From Paenarthrobacter aurescens (lineage in GTDB: Bacteria > Actinomycetota > Actinomycetes > Actinomycetales > Micrococcaceae), in the NCBI RefSeq assembly GCF_041549525.1, contig NZ_CP157456.1, positions 2,604,001-2,668,000 of the forward strand: a stretch of DNA of 64,000 nt, written 5' to 3'. Every line of letters starts with the position of its first letter. Position 1 is the first letter of the stretch. This document shows positions 8,837 through 17,712 of the stretch, piece after piece. The notes below the pieces were generated by a model that had not been told where the DNA came from, did no database searches, and worked only from the letters and a program-made list of their open reading frames with translations. Position numbers and translations under genes: made by a program.

Positions 8837-10408
8837 TTACCGGTTCACGCTAAGTTGGGCAAACATCTCCGGGCCCCGCGCGTCCAACCATTTACCACCG
8901 AGACGCACACCCACCACGAAGAGGATGATGCCCAGCACAGGGCCCACAGCCAGATTGATCCATCCGGCTTCCGGACCTCCGCTGAATGCCTGAAAGGCCA
9001 CCAAGGCAAGCTCCGGAACGAGCAGGAGTGCCAGAAGCCCCATGCCAACGGCCTGGACTGCCAAAGTCTGCGCCACATTTCCTGGCGGCTTCTTGAACGG
9101 GCTGTCTCCGGGCAAAGGTACAGCGATGTTGTAGCGGGCGGAAATAACCGAGGAGAGCCCAAGGCCGGTAAAGAGAGTGCCCAGTGACAAACCCAGAAGG
9201 TTGGGAAGCCATTGCCACTCCCCTGTCACAAAAAGCGGTCCCACGGTAAAGACCAGCACCACAGGGAGGGAAATTGCCAAACACGCCATGGCCCGGCCAA
9301 GCCGGTCATCAACGCCCCGGACCCCGGCCGCGAGATGGAGAGCAAAAGCTGTGTTGTCATATGAGACATCTGCGCAGATGGACCACGCCATCACGAACGC
9401 GGTCAACGGCCCCAGGATCATCAGCAGGCCGTAACTTCCGCTTTGCGAACCGCTGAAGAAAAAGAGGACAGGAAACAGCGGAACAATCACCAAGGATGCC
9501 GCATAGCGCGGATCCTTCAACCAATAGATCAAGGCGCGGGCAGCAACTGCACCCGCCGGTGACCCCGGAAGAAGGCCGAACAAGCCAAGCTTTCCACCCT
9601 TCTTTGCCGAGCCTCCGGAATACGGCGGCGTCACCAGCGCCCGCTGCAACAGCACATGCCAGCACAGGAGCAGACCAACAATGGTTGCTGCGGAGATCAG
9701 GAACTTAAGCCCGGCGGCGACCACGTTGCCGGACTCAAGATCGCCACCCAGAGACCACGCTGCACCCAGCGGCGTCCAGGACACAGTGCGGGCCAGCACG
9801 GGTAGGTAGTCGGCGCTGCCCCGGACACCGTCCACGATGCCCACCATGATGGGCCCCAACAGCATCAGCGGAATGAAGACGATAATGCTGCTGACATCCT
9901 TGAAGCGCCTCGAGGATGCAAGGCCAGCCGTCGCAGTCGTGACCACCTTGGAGAGCACTATGCAGGTGACTGCGCCCAAAACGGCTCCCAGCAAGGCGCC
10001 GGCCACTGCCGGAAAACTACGCCACCAAGTGCCAACCGTTCCCAACGCTGTGAGCAAAGTGGCCATACCCGGAATGCCGATGAAACCGGACAAGGCAAGT
10101 CCCGCCAGGAGCTGCCTCGGCGGTATGGCGAACGTAGTGAAACGGGCAGGGTCCAACGTCATGTCCGCCGCAGATGCCACGAGCGGAATGATGGCCCACC
10201 CCAGGACAGCGGCCGCTCCACCCAATACCACTACAGTGTGGGCGATCTCCGGATCAGCCCACCGCAGCGCTATGAGGCCTCCAATCAGGAGGACCAGCAT
10301 TCCCAAAGCATAAAGAAGGCCCAAGGCCATGCCCACCAGCTGCCACGGGCTTCGCTTGAACCCGTTGAGAAGCAGGCGCCACTTGAGCCTTAGAAGGTGC
10401 GCAACCAT
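8837..10408 (-). CDS. ABC exporter permease
   Basis: A 523-residue polytopic membrane protein with about 12 hydrophobic segments, such as MALGLLYALGMLVLLIGG and ALLGAVLGAVTCIVL, and no nucleotide-binding motif. The ATG at 10408 has GGAGG upstream and lies inside the end of the ATP-binding gene (19-base overlap), so the pair is co-translated. Both half-modules appear fused in one chain, as in ABC-2-type exporters. Substrate is unknown. The long open reading upstream of the ATG is the antisense shadow of the ATPase gene. Confidence 0.82.
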   Translation of the reverse strand: MVAHLLRLKWRLLLNGFKRSPWQLVGMALGLLYALGMLVLLIGGLIALRWADPEIAHTVVVLGGAAAVLGWAIIPLVASAADMTLDPARFTTFAIPPRQLLAGLALSGFIGIPGMATLLTALGTVGTWWRSFPAVAGALLGAVLGAVTCIVLSKVVTTATAGLASSRRFKDVSSIIVFIPLMLLGPIMVGIVDGVRGSADYLPVLARTVSWTPLGAAWSLGGDLESGNVVAAGLKFLISAATIVGLLLCWHVLLQRALVTPPYSGGSAKKGGKLGLFGLLPGSPAGAVAARALIYWLKDPRYAASLVIVPLFPVLFFFSGSQSGSYGLLMILGPLTAFVMAWSICADVSYDNTAFALHLAAGVRGVDDRLGRAMACLAISLPVVLVFTVGPLFVTGEWQWLPNLLGLSLGTLFTGLGLSSVISARYNIAVPLPGDSPFKKPPGNVAQTLAVQAVGMGLLALLLVPELALVAFQAFSGGPEAGWINLAVGPVLGIILFVVGVRLGGKWLDARGPEMFAQLSVNR

Positions 10409-11271
10409 TCCAGGCCCTCCGTCCGGTGTCCGCCGCCCACCATCTGAACAAAGCGTTCCTCCAAGGTGGAACCATCGCGGACTTCGTCCACGGAGCCCGC
10501 CGCCAAAACACGACCACCAGCCACCACAGCTACGTGGCTGCACATGCGCTGCACAAGATCCATGACGTGGCTTGAAACAATGACCGTACCGCCGGAGGCC
10601 ACGTATCCCTCAAGGATGCCCCTGATGTTGGCGGCCGATACCGGGTCAACCGATTCAAAGGGCTCGTCGAGGACAAGCAGGCGTGGTGCGTGAATCAGCG
10701 CGGAGGCCAGTGCAATTTTCTTGGTCATGCCGGCCGAGTAGTCAACAACCAACGTGCCGGCATCCGCCTGGAGATCAAGGGCAGCGAGCAATTCGGGCAC
10801 GCGCGAGCCCACCACTTCGCGGTCCATGCCGCGGAGCAGTCCGGAATAAGTGACCAATTGCTCGCCGGTCAAGCGATCAAACAGGCGTACGCCATCAGGC
10901 AAGACGCCCATAAGCTTCTTGGCTTCCAGCGGCCGTGCCCAAACGTCCACCCCATGGATCAACGCTGTGCCAAAGTCCGGACGAAGAAGACCGGTAGCCA
11001 TGGAAAGCGTTGTGGTCTTGCCTGCTCCGTTGGGACCGACCATCCCATAGAAGGATCCTGCCGGTACTTCCAGGCTTACGCCATCAACGGCAATTTTCTC
11101 GCCGAATCTCTTGGCAAGGCCGCGAATGGACAGTGCAGCCAGTGGCATTGCCCCGCCGGAGGCCTCCGGGGGCGACGGCGGAGCGGCGGCCTGTGGGAGG
11201 GTGGGGGCTTGCGGCTCGGCAGCTTGTGGCGGCTCGGACGTGGACGTGGGTTCATGGCGTGGTTCCGTCAT
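10390..11271 (-). CDS. ABC transporter ATP-binding protein
   Basis: A 293-residue ATPase partner of the downstream permease. After a Pro/Ala-rich N-terminal tail of about 40 residues, Walker A is GPNGAGKTT (79-87), the signature region is YSAGMTKK and Walker B is LLVLDEPFESVDP. The H-loop is IVSSHVMD. The signature departs from LSGGQ in the way common to ABC-2-type exporter ATPases. The ATG is preceded by TAGGCT with six bases between, so it is probably leaderless. Export of a lipid, drug or peptide is possible; nothing narrows it. Confidence 0.88.
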   Translation of the reverse strand: MTEPRHEPTSTSEPPQAAEPQAPTLPQAAAPPSPPEASGGAMPLAALSIRGLAKRFGEKIAVDGVSLEVPAGSFYGMVGPNGAGKTTTLSMATGLLRPDFGTALIHGVDVWARPLEAKKLMGVLPDGVRLFDRLTGEQLVTYSGLLRGMDREVVGSRVPELLAALDLQADAGTLVVDYSAGMTKKIALASALIHAPRLLVLDEPFESVDPVSAANIRGILEGYVASGGTVIVSSHVMDLVQRMCSHVAVVAGGRVLAAGSVDEVRDGSTLEERFVQMVGGGHRTEGLEWLRTF

Positions 11272-11277
11272 GAACCC

Positions 11278-11283
11278 AGCCTA
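11278..11283 (-). promoter_or_regulatory. Leaderless -10 element for ABC ATPase
   Basis: TAGGCT on the minus strand lies six bases before the ATG at 11271. Confidence 0.55.
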
Positions 11284-11311
11284 ACCTTGCCAACACAAAG
11301 CTGCGGAGGTA

Positions 11312-12412
11312 CTAGAAGCCGTGGCGGGGAACGGCTCGCTGGTACTGCGGAACCCAAGGAATGTCATGACCAAGTTCGTAGGCAGCCCTGAGCCACCAAT
11401 GCGGATCACGGAGAGCTGCACGGGCCATGAAAACCGCATCTGCCCGGCCGTTGGCCACAATGTCCTCCGCCTGTGTTGGGCTCGTCAGCAGCCCCACCGC
11501 ACCAGTGAGAACTCCGGCGTCGTTCTTTACCTGCTGGGCGAACCCGGCCTGATACCCGGGCACCGCCCTGATCTGTTGATGGGCAACTGCGCCGCCGCTG
11601 GAGACATCCACCAGGTCAACACCACGTTCGGCAGCGGCTCGGGCCAGGCGCACGGATGCGTCCACGTCAACTCCACCATCAGCCCAATCCGAGGCCGAAA
11701 TACGGAGCAGCAGCGGCATGGAGTCGGGAATGGCTTCCCTGACAGCATCCACTACCGCGAGCATCAGCCGGTTGCGACCTTCCTCGCTGCCACCCCAGGC
11801 GTCCGTCCGCGTGTTGATGAGCGGGCTTTGGAATTGGTGCAGGAGATACCCGTGGGCTCCATGAATCTCCACGGTGTCAAAGCCCGCATCCACCGCACGT
11901 TTGGCTGCGGAGGCAAAGTCGGCCACCACATCCTGGATATCCTCTTCGCTCATCACTCTCGGCGAAGCGTAGCCGTCGAAAGATTCGCTGCCTGGCCCCA
12001 CGGTGACCCAGCCGCCGTCGTTTTCGGGAACAGAGCCTGAACGATCCGAAAACGGCCAGTAGGTGGATCCCTTGCGCCCGGCATGGGCCAGTTGGACACC
12101 GATCTTGGCATCAACGGCACCATGCCGGTGGACGAAGGCCACAATCCGTTCCCATGCGGCAGCCTGATCATCGGAATAGAAGCCCGCGTCCAGCGGGCTG
12201 ATCCTGCCTGACGCGTTCACCGCAGCTGCCTCTGTAAGGATCAACGCGGCTCCGCCGGCGGCAAAGGAGCCCAAGTGCATCAGGTGCCAGTCGTTAGGGA
12301 CGCCTTCTCCTGATTCCGGCCCACAACTGTACTGACACATCGGCGAGACCCAGCCACGGTGTGCAACCGTGAGAGAACGCAGCTGAAGCGGGGTGAACAG
12401 CGCGGATGGCAC
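11312..12412 (-). CDS. NADH:flavin oxidoreductase, YqjM-type old yellow enzyme
   Basis: A 366-residue FMN-dependent ene-reductase TIM barrel. The N-terminal VSPMCQYS includes the cysteine near FMN that marks the YqjM-like subgroup. HGAHGYLLHQFQSPLINTRTD is the substrate and flavin-binding signature, and late residues GAVGLLTSPTQAEDIV and ADAVFMARAALRDPHWW complete the barrel. It starts with GTG overlapping the TAG stop of the upstream gene by one base, so it is in an operon with the thioredoxin-fold protein. It reduces activated C=C bonds; the natural substrate is unknown. Confidence 0.92.
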   Translation of the reverse strand: MPSALFTPLQLRSLTVAHRGWVSPMCQYSCGPESGEGVPNDWHLMHLGSFAAGGAALILTEAAAVNASGRISPLDAGFYSDDQAAAWERIVAFVHRHGAVDAKIGVQLAHAGRKGSTYWPFSDRSGSVPENDGGWVTVGPGSESFDGYASPRVMSEEDIQDVVADFASAAKRAVDAGFDTVEIHGAHGYLLHQFQSPLINTRTDAWGGSEEGRNRLMLAVVDAVREAIPDSMPLLLRISASDWADGGVDVDASVRLARAAAERGVDLVDVSSGGAVAHQQIRAVPGYQAGFAQQVKNDAGVLTGAVGLLTSPTQAEDIVANGRADAVFMARAALRDPHWWLRAAYELGHDIPWVPQYQRAVPRHGF

Positions 12413-13410
12413 TAGAAGAGGACCCTCGCCAGCCCTTGGCGCGCCTTGGCTACACGCTCGTCCTGGGTACCTACAACCTCAAACAGCTCAAGGAGGCGTA
12501 CGCGGGCGGTCTCACGCTCAGGACCGAAATTGCGGCCGATGAAGGTGATGATGCGTTTGAAGGCGTCATCGATGTGGCCGCCGGAGACGTCGAGATCGGC
12601 AACAGTCAATTGGGCCTGGACGTTGTCCGGTTCCTTCGCGGCGAGGTCCCGGAGGCTCTCGGCCTCGGCGGCTGAGAGCTTGTCCAACCGGGCCATCAGT
12701 TCCACCTGTGCCAGACCGGCTTTTGCATCAGCATCTGCCGGCTGCTCGAGAAGAGCCTGCTTGTAGGCCGCAATTGCCCCGGCGTAGTCGCCGGCCTCAA
12801 TGGCATCGACGGCTGCCTGGTGCAACGGAGGAAGTGGTGCAGGTTCCGCGTCCTCCCCTTCCGCAGGGGCGTCACCTATGCTGCCGGTGACCCCATTGGC
12901 TGCAGCAACCTTGAGGAGTTCCTCCACAAGGTTTCGGATTTGTTCATCATCTGCCGGTCCTTGGAAAAGGGGGACGGGCTGACCCTTGACTACGGCAACT
13001 GCTGTGGGAACAGCCTGAACCTGGAAGGCCTGCGCCAGCTGGGGGAAAGCGTCAACATCAGCTGCTGCAAGTACCAGACGGCCACCGTAGCTCTGAACTA
13101 CCCTCTCGGCGGCGTCAAGAACGGCGGGTGACTCCGCAGCGTAGCGGGACCACAGCAGGAAGAGCACAGGGATCTGCGCAGATAATTGCACCAGATCCTG
13201 GAAATTTGATTCGGTTGCATCTACCCGAAGCGGCGCTTTGCCGGCTTCGCCCCCTGGGGAGCCATCGGCAGGCGATCCGCCATCCGCAGGAGCAGACGGG
13301 GCGGTTGCCGACGGGGTGGCCGGGCGGCGCAGCGACGACAAGTCAACGGCACCACGAAGATTGAGCTGGCTGGCAGCGGCTGGAGTGGGTCGGTATCCGG
13401 GCGAACTCAT
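12412..13410 (-). CDS. Thioredoxin-fold/TPR protein (YbbN/CnoX-like) lacking CxxC
   Basis: A 332-residue soluble protein. Residues 1-60 are Pro/Ala/Gly-rich and disordered. Residues 63-170 form a thioredoxin fold (VPVLFLLWSRY, the late cis-Pro AVPTAVAV) followed by tetratricopeptide-like helices (AIEAGDYAGAIAAYKQALL, DADAKAGLAQ) as in E. coli YbbN. The active-site position reads W-S-R-Y-A-A-E-S, with no cysteine, so no disulfide chemistry is expected; a holdase or co-chaperone role is inferred. The ATG at 13410 is favoured by TAGAGT seven bases upstream. It resembles mycobacterial Rv1324. Confidence 0.85.
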   Translation of the reverse strand: MSSPGYRPTPAAASQLNLRGAVDLSSLRRPATPSATAPSAPADGGSPADGSPGGEAGKAPLRVDATESNFQDLVQLSAQIPVLFLLWSRYAAESPAVLDAAERVVQSYGGRLVLAAADVDAFPQLAQAFQVQAVPTAVAVVKGQPVPLFQGPADDEQIRNLVEELLKVAAANGVTGSIGDAPAEGEDAEPAPLPPLHQAAVDAIEAGDYAGAIAAYKQALLEQPADADAKAGLAQVELMARLDKLSAAEAESLRDLAAKEPDNVQAQLTVADLDVSGGHIDDAFKRIITFIGRNFGPERETARVRLLELFEVVGTQDERVAKARQGLARVLF

Positions 13411-13417
13411 ACCGTCC

Positions 13418-13423
13418 ACTCTA
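13418..13423 (-). promoter_or_regulatory. Leaderless -10 element for the TPR/thioredoxin gene
   Basis: TAGAGT on the minus strand is seven bases before the ATG at 13410. The alternative GTG at 13419 falls inside the hexamer, arguing against it as the start. Confidence 0.5.
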
Positions 13424-13448
13424 GCCGCTGCCCTGCCATGGGTCTGTC

Positions 13449-15248
13449 CTACTTGAAGCTGGCTCCAACCAGCCCGCGGGTAGCTGCCACGAGATTCATG
13501 GGATCTGCAGAACCTGCCGGGGGAATGTACACGGCCACGGATTCGGCGAAGTTCAGAACCATGCCCGTAGTGGTTTCCTTGCCACCGGCAAAGACTGCGG
13601 AATCGTCCTCAAGGAGAAGCTTGTCACCTGCAGCCTTTGGCGTTCCTTCGAACGCGAAGTCCAGGCGCCCTACAACCACGGCACCGCCGTCAGCAGTTCG
13701 CAGGACCACCGTCTGGTTGGTGACCGGCGTGTGCGTGAACTTGAAGTTGGCGCTGGTTCCGTTCTTCACGGTGTCCGCCTGGTAGGCCAGTGCCCCGGCA
13801 ATGTAGGGGGAAGACTGCCCGTCGGCCAGCTTGCTGCGGTTGGGAGACTCAGGGTTGGTGAGCATTTCGCTGAGGATCTCCAAAGCCTGGTTGCCGCTGT
13901 AGGCCAGTCCCGTGCTGTCACTGGCCGGTACGGGCTCAGTACCCTTCCGCGGAACGGGGAAGGACGGGAAGTTGGTGCCGGGCTGAAGCGGTGCGCTGCC
14001 CCACAACTTGTAGTTTTCACGCGGGGAGAGCTGGACGAGGGTCAGAACCTGCGGCACCACGTTCCCTTCACCCTGGGTGAGGGCGAAGACGGTCCGGGGC
14101 CAATCACGCTTGGTGCTGATCACGCTGCTCTGAAGCTTGGTGGCCCGGACCGGCATACGTGGCTCGTAAGCGGACACAGTAGACCGGATTTTGTAGTTCT
14201 GCGTCCGGATCTGAAGTTCCATCTTGTCCACGCGCGGAGCAAGCTTAGCCGCGTCCTTGGCGGCATCGGCTGCATCAACAGTGCTCGCTACCTGCTCAAG
14301 GATCCTTTGCAGTTGGGATTCCAGCATGACCGGCGTTCCGCCTTCTGCAGCATCTGCAGAAGAGGATGTGGGTGTGGCCTCCGGTGTTGCGGTGGTGGCG
14401 TGGGCGGCGATTGCTGTGCCTCCCACCATCACGGCCGCAAGCGTGGCAGCCAAAGCTGTGACCCGGAGTGCCGGGCCTTCGGATCCCGCGCCACGCCGGC
14501 GACCCTCGTCACCAACAGGTGAGGTCGTCCCGGAAGACTTGGCCCCGGGCAAGAGGGGGTTTTCGGACTGGATCGGCAGCGTAGTGGTTTCTCCACCGTC
14601 GCCCGGGTGATCGTCGTCGTCGTCCTTGCGTCGGTTAGCCAAAGCCTTGGCGACGAACGGCAGAGCCGCACCGACCAGAATGATGATGATGCCCAGAACA
14701 ATCAGCGGCACCGCCCAGGGAGTGGTGGCGTTGTTGGGGAACGTCATGGAAATCGCCGACGGCGCAGGCTGGGTACCGTCGCCGGCTACCAGGAGAGACC
14801 ACTCACCATCAGCGGGAGGGTTCCAGGTGTAATCCAGATCTCCGCTGGCATCTTCAGTGCTGACCCACAAATCGGATCCAGCCGGCGAGGGCGCAGTGGC
14901 CTCCCCGTCTGCGGAAGAAACTTCCAGCGACTTCTGGTCAGCGGAGACACCGGTGAGCGTGTTGTGGGCCGTCTTGCCTACCCACGCTTCGACGTCGTCC
15001 GGGCGTCCGGTGGCAACAATGAAGTTACCTTCACCCTGGATCTTGATTTTCACCGGCCCGTCATGGAGGGCGATCAACTTTTGGTCGATCACGGTCAGCG
15101 GGGCAGCTTTGGTATCGCTGGGAACCGAAGCCGTCACGGTCTCAGCGGGGGCCCAAAAAGTCAGCTGGCCAATACCGGCCAGCATCGTCAGCAGGCCCAG
15201 CAGCACCAGCAAGGCTGCAGTCTTCAAACGCACAGGATCACCTATCAT
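13449..15248 (-). CDS. Large membrane-anchored protein of unknown function
   Basis: 599 residues, not recognised by motif. A first hydrophobic segment (AALLVLLGLLTMLAGIGQL, about 10-30) resembles a signal anchor. A roughly 150-residue extracytoplasmic beta-rich domain follows. A second segment is VPLIVLGIIIILVGAALPF. Then comes a short charged cytoplasmic linker with an Asp run (KDDDDD), a third hydrophobic segment near VTALAATLAAVMVGGTAIAA, and a C-terminal extracytoplasmic domain of about 300 residues opening with a coiled stretch around VASTVDAADAAKDAAK. Three membrane segments would put both large domains outside. It is divergent from the AI-2E permease gene. No catalytic motif is visible. 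Confidence 0.8.
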   Translation of the reverse strand: MIGDPVRLKTAALLVLLGLLTMLAGIGQLTFWAPAETVTASVPSDTKAAPLTVIDQKLIALHDGPVKIKIQGEGNFIVATGRPDDVEAWVGKTAHNTLTGVSADQKSLEVSSADGEATAPSPAGSDLWVSTEDASGDLDYTWNPPADGEWSLLVAGDGTQPAPSAISMTFPNNATTPWAVPLIVLGIIIILVGAALPFVAKALANRRKDDDDDHPGDGGETTTLPIQSENPLLPGAKSSGTTSPVGDEGRRRGAGSEGPALRVTALAATLAAVMVGGTAIAAHATTATPEATPTSSSADAAEGGTPVMLESQLQRILEQVASTVDAADAAKDAAKLAPRVDKMELQIRTQNYKIRSTVSAYEPRMPVRATKLQSSVISTKRDWPRTVFALTQGEGNVVPQVLTLVQLSPRENYKLWGSAPLQPGTNFPSFPVPRKGTEPVPASDSTGLAYSGNQALEILSEMLTNPESPNRSKLADGQSSPYIAGALAYQADTVKNGTSANFKFTHTPVTNQTVVLRTADGGAVVVGRLDFAFEGTPKAAGDKLLLEDDSAVFAGGKETTTGMVLNFAESVAVYIPPAGSADPMNLVAATRGLVGASFK

Positions 15249-15450
15249 CAGCGGTCGTTGAACTTCAAGGGTAACCGTTTTGTTATCAGAGAGTCAGATC
15301 AAGGTGATCTCCCCAACATCCGGAAAAGCCCGCCAACGCGCCGCTCGGGCGTCATTCCGGGCTCCTGATAGTGTGGCGATGATCATGATATCCGGGCCTA
15401 ACAACGCCTAAGTCCACCCTGTACCACCACTGAAAAGGCAACTAAACCGC

Positions 15451-16779
15451 GTGAAAGACCACATGGAGCCCCGTCCCGTCAATGAGCCCGGGTCAGGTGC
15501 GGCGGGTTCCCCTGCCGAGGGCGCTGCCGCTTCAGATGGCAGCACTGCTTCCGACGGCACCGCTGCGACGGTTCCCGTACGGACCGGACGCCTGGCAGCC
15601 ATCAGCCGCAGGCTACGGCAGCCCATCCCCGGGGCAAGGAACCGGGTGCGCTTTGAGATGCCTCCGGAAACGGAATCCGATGACGGCAGGGACGGCTTCC
15701 GGCCCGAGGACGACCACGGCTTCGGCGCTCCGGGACCACGAATGTCCTCCCAACATCCTGTCTACGTGGGATTCATGGGTACTGCCGGCGTCGGTATTGC
15801 CTTGGCGGTGTTTTATGTGGCCAGCAACACCACGCAGCTGATTCTGTGGATCGTGGCGGCGCTGTTCATCGCCCTGGGACTTGACCCGGTGGTCCGCTGG
15901 CTGGAGGGCCGCAAGGTCCCCCGCCCGGCCGGCATCCTTATCTCTGTCTCGGCGCTGGTGCTCGCAGTAGCAGGCTTCTTTGCCACACTCATTCCCACCA
16001 TCGTGGAACAGGTCTCGGAGATCGTCCGCCAAGCTCCCGAATGGATCCGCAACTTCCTCGACTCCGACTTCTTCCGCAACGCAGACAGCCAATTCGGTGT
16101 ACGGGACCGTATTACTACTGAGTTGGACAAATTCGTCAAGGACCCTGAAGCGATGGGTGGCATCTTTGGCGGCGTGGTCGGTTTCGGCTCCACCGTTGCC
16201 AACGGACTCTTCGGCTCCTTGATTGTGCTGGTCCTGAGCCTCTACTTCCTGGCCGCCCTGCCGTCCATGAAGAAGTGGGCCTACCGCCTGGCCCCGCGCT
16301 CACGGCGCCCCCGCGTTGAGGCCCTCTCCGAAGCGATCACCGACTCCGTGGGCAACTACGTCATCGGCCAGGTCTGCGTTGCGCTCCTGAACGCCATCTT
16401 CGCCTTCATCCTGATGACCATCCTGGGCATCCCGTTCAGCGTCCTGCTTGCGTTCGTCGTTGCACTGCTGGCGTTTATTCCGTTGGTAGGCGGCATGATC
16501 GCCGCTGTAGTGGTAATCCTTGTTGCACTCACCGCAGGCTGGCAGACAGCCGTCATTTATGCGATCGCGTACTTCGCCTACCTGCAGTTCGAGGCGTACT
16601 TCATCTCACCGCGCATCATGCAACGGGCAGTGGCCGTACCGGGCGCAGTGGCAGTGATCTCAGTCATTGCCGGTGGCAGCCTTCTCGGGGTGCTTGGCGC
16701 GCTGATCGCCATCCCCACCGCCGCCGCCATCATGCTGCTGATCAAGGAAGTCTTCATCGTCCGGCAAGACCGGCACTGA
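15451..16779 (+). CDS. AI-2E family transporter
   Basis: A 442-residue permease of the AI-2E/TqsA/PerM family. About 90 hydrophilic residues precede the membrane region; eight or so helices follow, including LILWIVAALFIALGLDPVVRWL, the typical VALLAFIPLVGGMIAAVVVILVAL and the YFISPRIMQRAV loop. Family members export diverse small molecules; the name does not prove autoinducer transport. The GTG at 15451 has AAAAGG 12 bases upstream; an ATG at 15463 is a possible alternative. A TAGTGT -10-like element lies at 15369-15374. The gene ends at a long hairpin. Confidence 0.88.
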   Translation: MKDHMEPRPVNEPGSGAAGSPAEGAAASDGSTASDGTAATVPVRTGRLAAISRRLRQPIPGARNRVRFEMPPETESDDGRDGFRPEDDHGFGAPGPRMSSQHPVYVGFMGTAGVGIALAVFYVASNTTQLILWIVAALFIALGLDPVVRWLEGRKVPRPAGILISVSALVLAVAGFFATLIPTIVEQVSEIVRQAPEWIRNFLDSDFFRNADSQFGVRDRITTELDKFVKDPEAMGGIFGGVVGFGSTVANGLFGSLIVLVLSLYFLAALPSMKKWAYRLAPRSRRPRVEALSEAITDSVGNYVIGQVCVALLNAIFAFILMTILGIPFSVLLAFVVALLAFIPLVGGMIAAVVVILVALTAGWQTAVIYAIAYFAYLQFEAYFISPRIMQRAVAVPGAVAVISVIAGGSLLGVLGALIAIPTAAAIMLLIKEVFIVRQDRH

Positions 16780-16790
16780 GCCCTCCCTCG

Positions 16791-16849
16791 GTTTTTGTAC
16801 AGGTAATGCCCCTAAGCATCCCGTTTAGGGGCATTATCTGTACAAAAAC
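16791..16849. terminator. 25-bp inverted-repeat terminator
   Basis: Arms 16791-16815 and 16825-16849 are complementary over 25 positions with one G-T wobble, around a 9-base loop. The arms start and end in runs of T and A, so it terminates in both directions, between the AI-2E gene and the alpha/beta hydrolase. The AT-rich outer arm is unusual against the local composition. Confidence 0.85.
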
Positions 16850-16867
16850 TTGTTACCGGGCTACATG

Positions 16868-16916
16868 GTTGCTACCCGGCTAGCTTGTTGCTACCCGGCT
16901 AGCTTGTTGCTACCCG
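16868..16916. repeat. 19-bp tandem repeat running into a gene end
   Basis: The unit GTTGCTACCCGGCTAGCTT occurs at 16868-16886 and 16887-16905, and a third partial copy continues to about 16916. The third copy encodes the last residues of the hydrolase (…VATS) and its stop codon on the minus strand. Confidence 0.85.
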
Positions 16917-17693
16917 CCCCGCCCACTGCCGAGGCAGGCCGTCCGCTCCGGCACCCGCCGCAGTGACGTCGTCGACGATCTCATCCAGGACGCGCGCGGC
17001 GTACTTCTCCCCCACCCACAGGTGTTTGGCACCGTCGACGCCTACAACCCGGGCCTGCGGAACAACGCTGAACCGCCGGGCTGCTTCAGCAGGCTGCAAG
17101 TAGTCATCGTGCTCGGGCACCAGGACAGTCAGTGGTTTTCCGGACGCCGCCCACTCCTTGAGGTGCACGTCCGTAGCCCGGTGCAATGGCGGCGAAAGCA
17201 GCACGGCGCCTTCGATCTGCGCCGCCACCGGCTCCGTGGCCCCGTACATGAGGGCGAGCTCGGTGCCGAAGGACCAGCCCACCAACCAGCGGTTGGGAAG
17301 CCCGCGCTCCACCGCAAAACGGACAGCTGCCTCCACGTCGTAGCGCTCACCAATACCTTCTTCGAACTCACCATCACTGGTGCCGCGCGGCGATGCCGTC
17401 CCGCGGGTATTGAAGCGCAGGACTGCGACGCCGGCCAACGCCGGCAACCTGTAAGAGGCCTTGCGGTACACGTGGGAATCCATGAAGCCACCGTGCGTGG
17501 GCAAGGGGTGCAAGGTGATCAACGTGGCAGTGACTTCCCCCGATTCCGGGAGCGCGAGTTCGCCCAGCAAAACTTTGCCGTCCTCTGTGGTGAACTCCAC
17601 ATTCTCGCGCGCGGCGGGGAGGACCGTTGAGGCGCGGATTTCCGAGGGCGAGTCCTGCGGGGTGAAAACAAACGATGCGGGGTCAAAACTCAT
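16899..17693 (-). CDS. Alpha/beta hydrolase
   Basis: 264 residues of the alpha/beta-hydrolase fold. The nucleophile elbow is VGWSFGTEL, the acid is in VLVPEHDDYLQPAE and the base is in GAKHLWVGEKYA; the oxyanion region is ITLHPLPTHGG. The HPLPTHGG and NTRGTASPRG segments resemble the dienelactone hydrolase/acyl-CoA-thioesterase-like group of small actinobacterial hydrolases. Substrate unknown. The ATG at 17693 follows TAGGCT by seven bases and is probably leaderless. Its last codons are built from the 19-bp tandem repeat. Confidence 0.85.
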   Translation of the reverse strand: MSFDPASFVFTPQDSPSEIRASTVLPAARENVEFTTEDGKVLLGELALPESGEVTATLITLHPLPTHGGFMDSHVYRKASYRLPALAGVAVLRFNTRGTASPRGTSDGEFEEGIGERYDVEAAVRFAVERGLPNRWLVGWSFGTELALMYGATEPVAAQIEGAVLLSPPLHRATDVHLKEWAASGKPLTVLVPEHDDYLQPAEAARRFSVVPQARVVGVDGAKHLWVGEKYAARVLDEIVDDVTAAGAGADGLPRQWAGRVATS

Positions 17694-17700
17694 GCAACCA

Positions 17701-17706
17701 AGCCTA
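17701..17706 (-). promoter_or_regulatory. Leaderless -10 element for alpha/beta hydrolase
   Basis: TAGGCT on the minus strand, seven bases upstream of the ATG at 17693. Confidence 0.55.
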
Positions 17707-17712
17707 AGGGAA

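Noticed and set aside
10408..10543. An upstream extension of the ABC permease
   Set aside because: The extension overlaps the ATPase gene by 150 bases and is Gly/Arg/Trp-rich noise; the ATG at 10408 has GGAGG.
10640..10760. Unusual ABC signature YSAGM as a sign of an inactive ATPase
   Set aside because: YSxGM-type signatures are common in ABC-2 exporter ATPases and the other motifs are intact.
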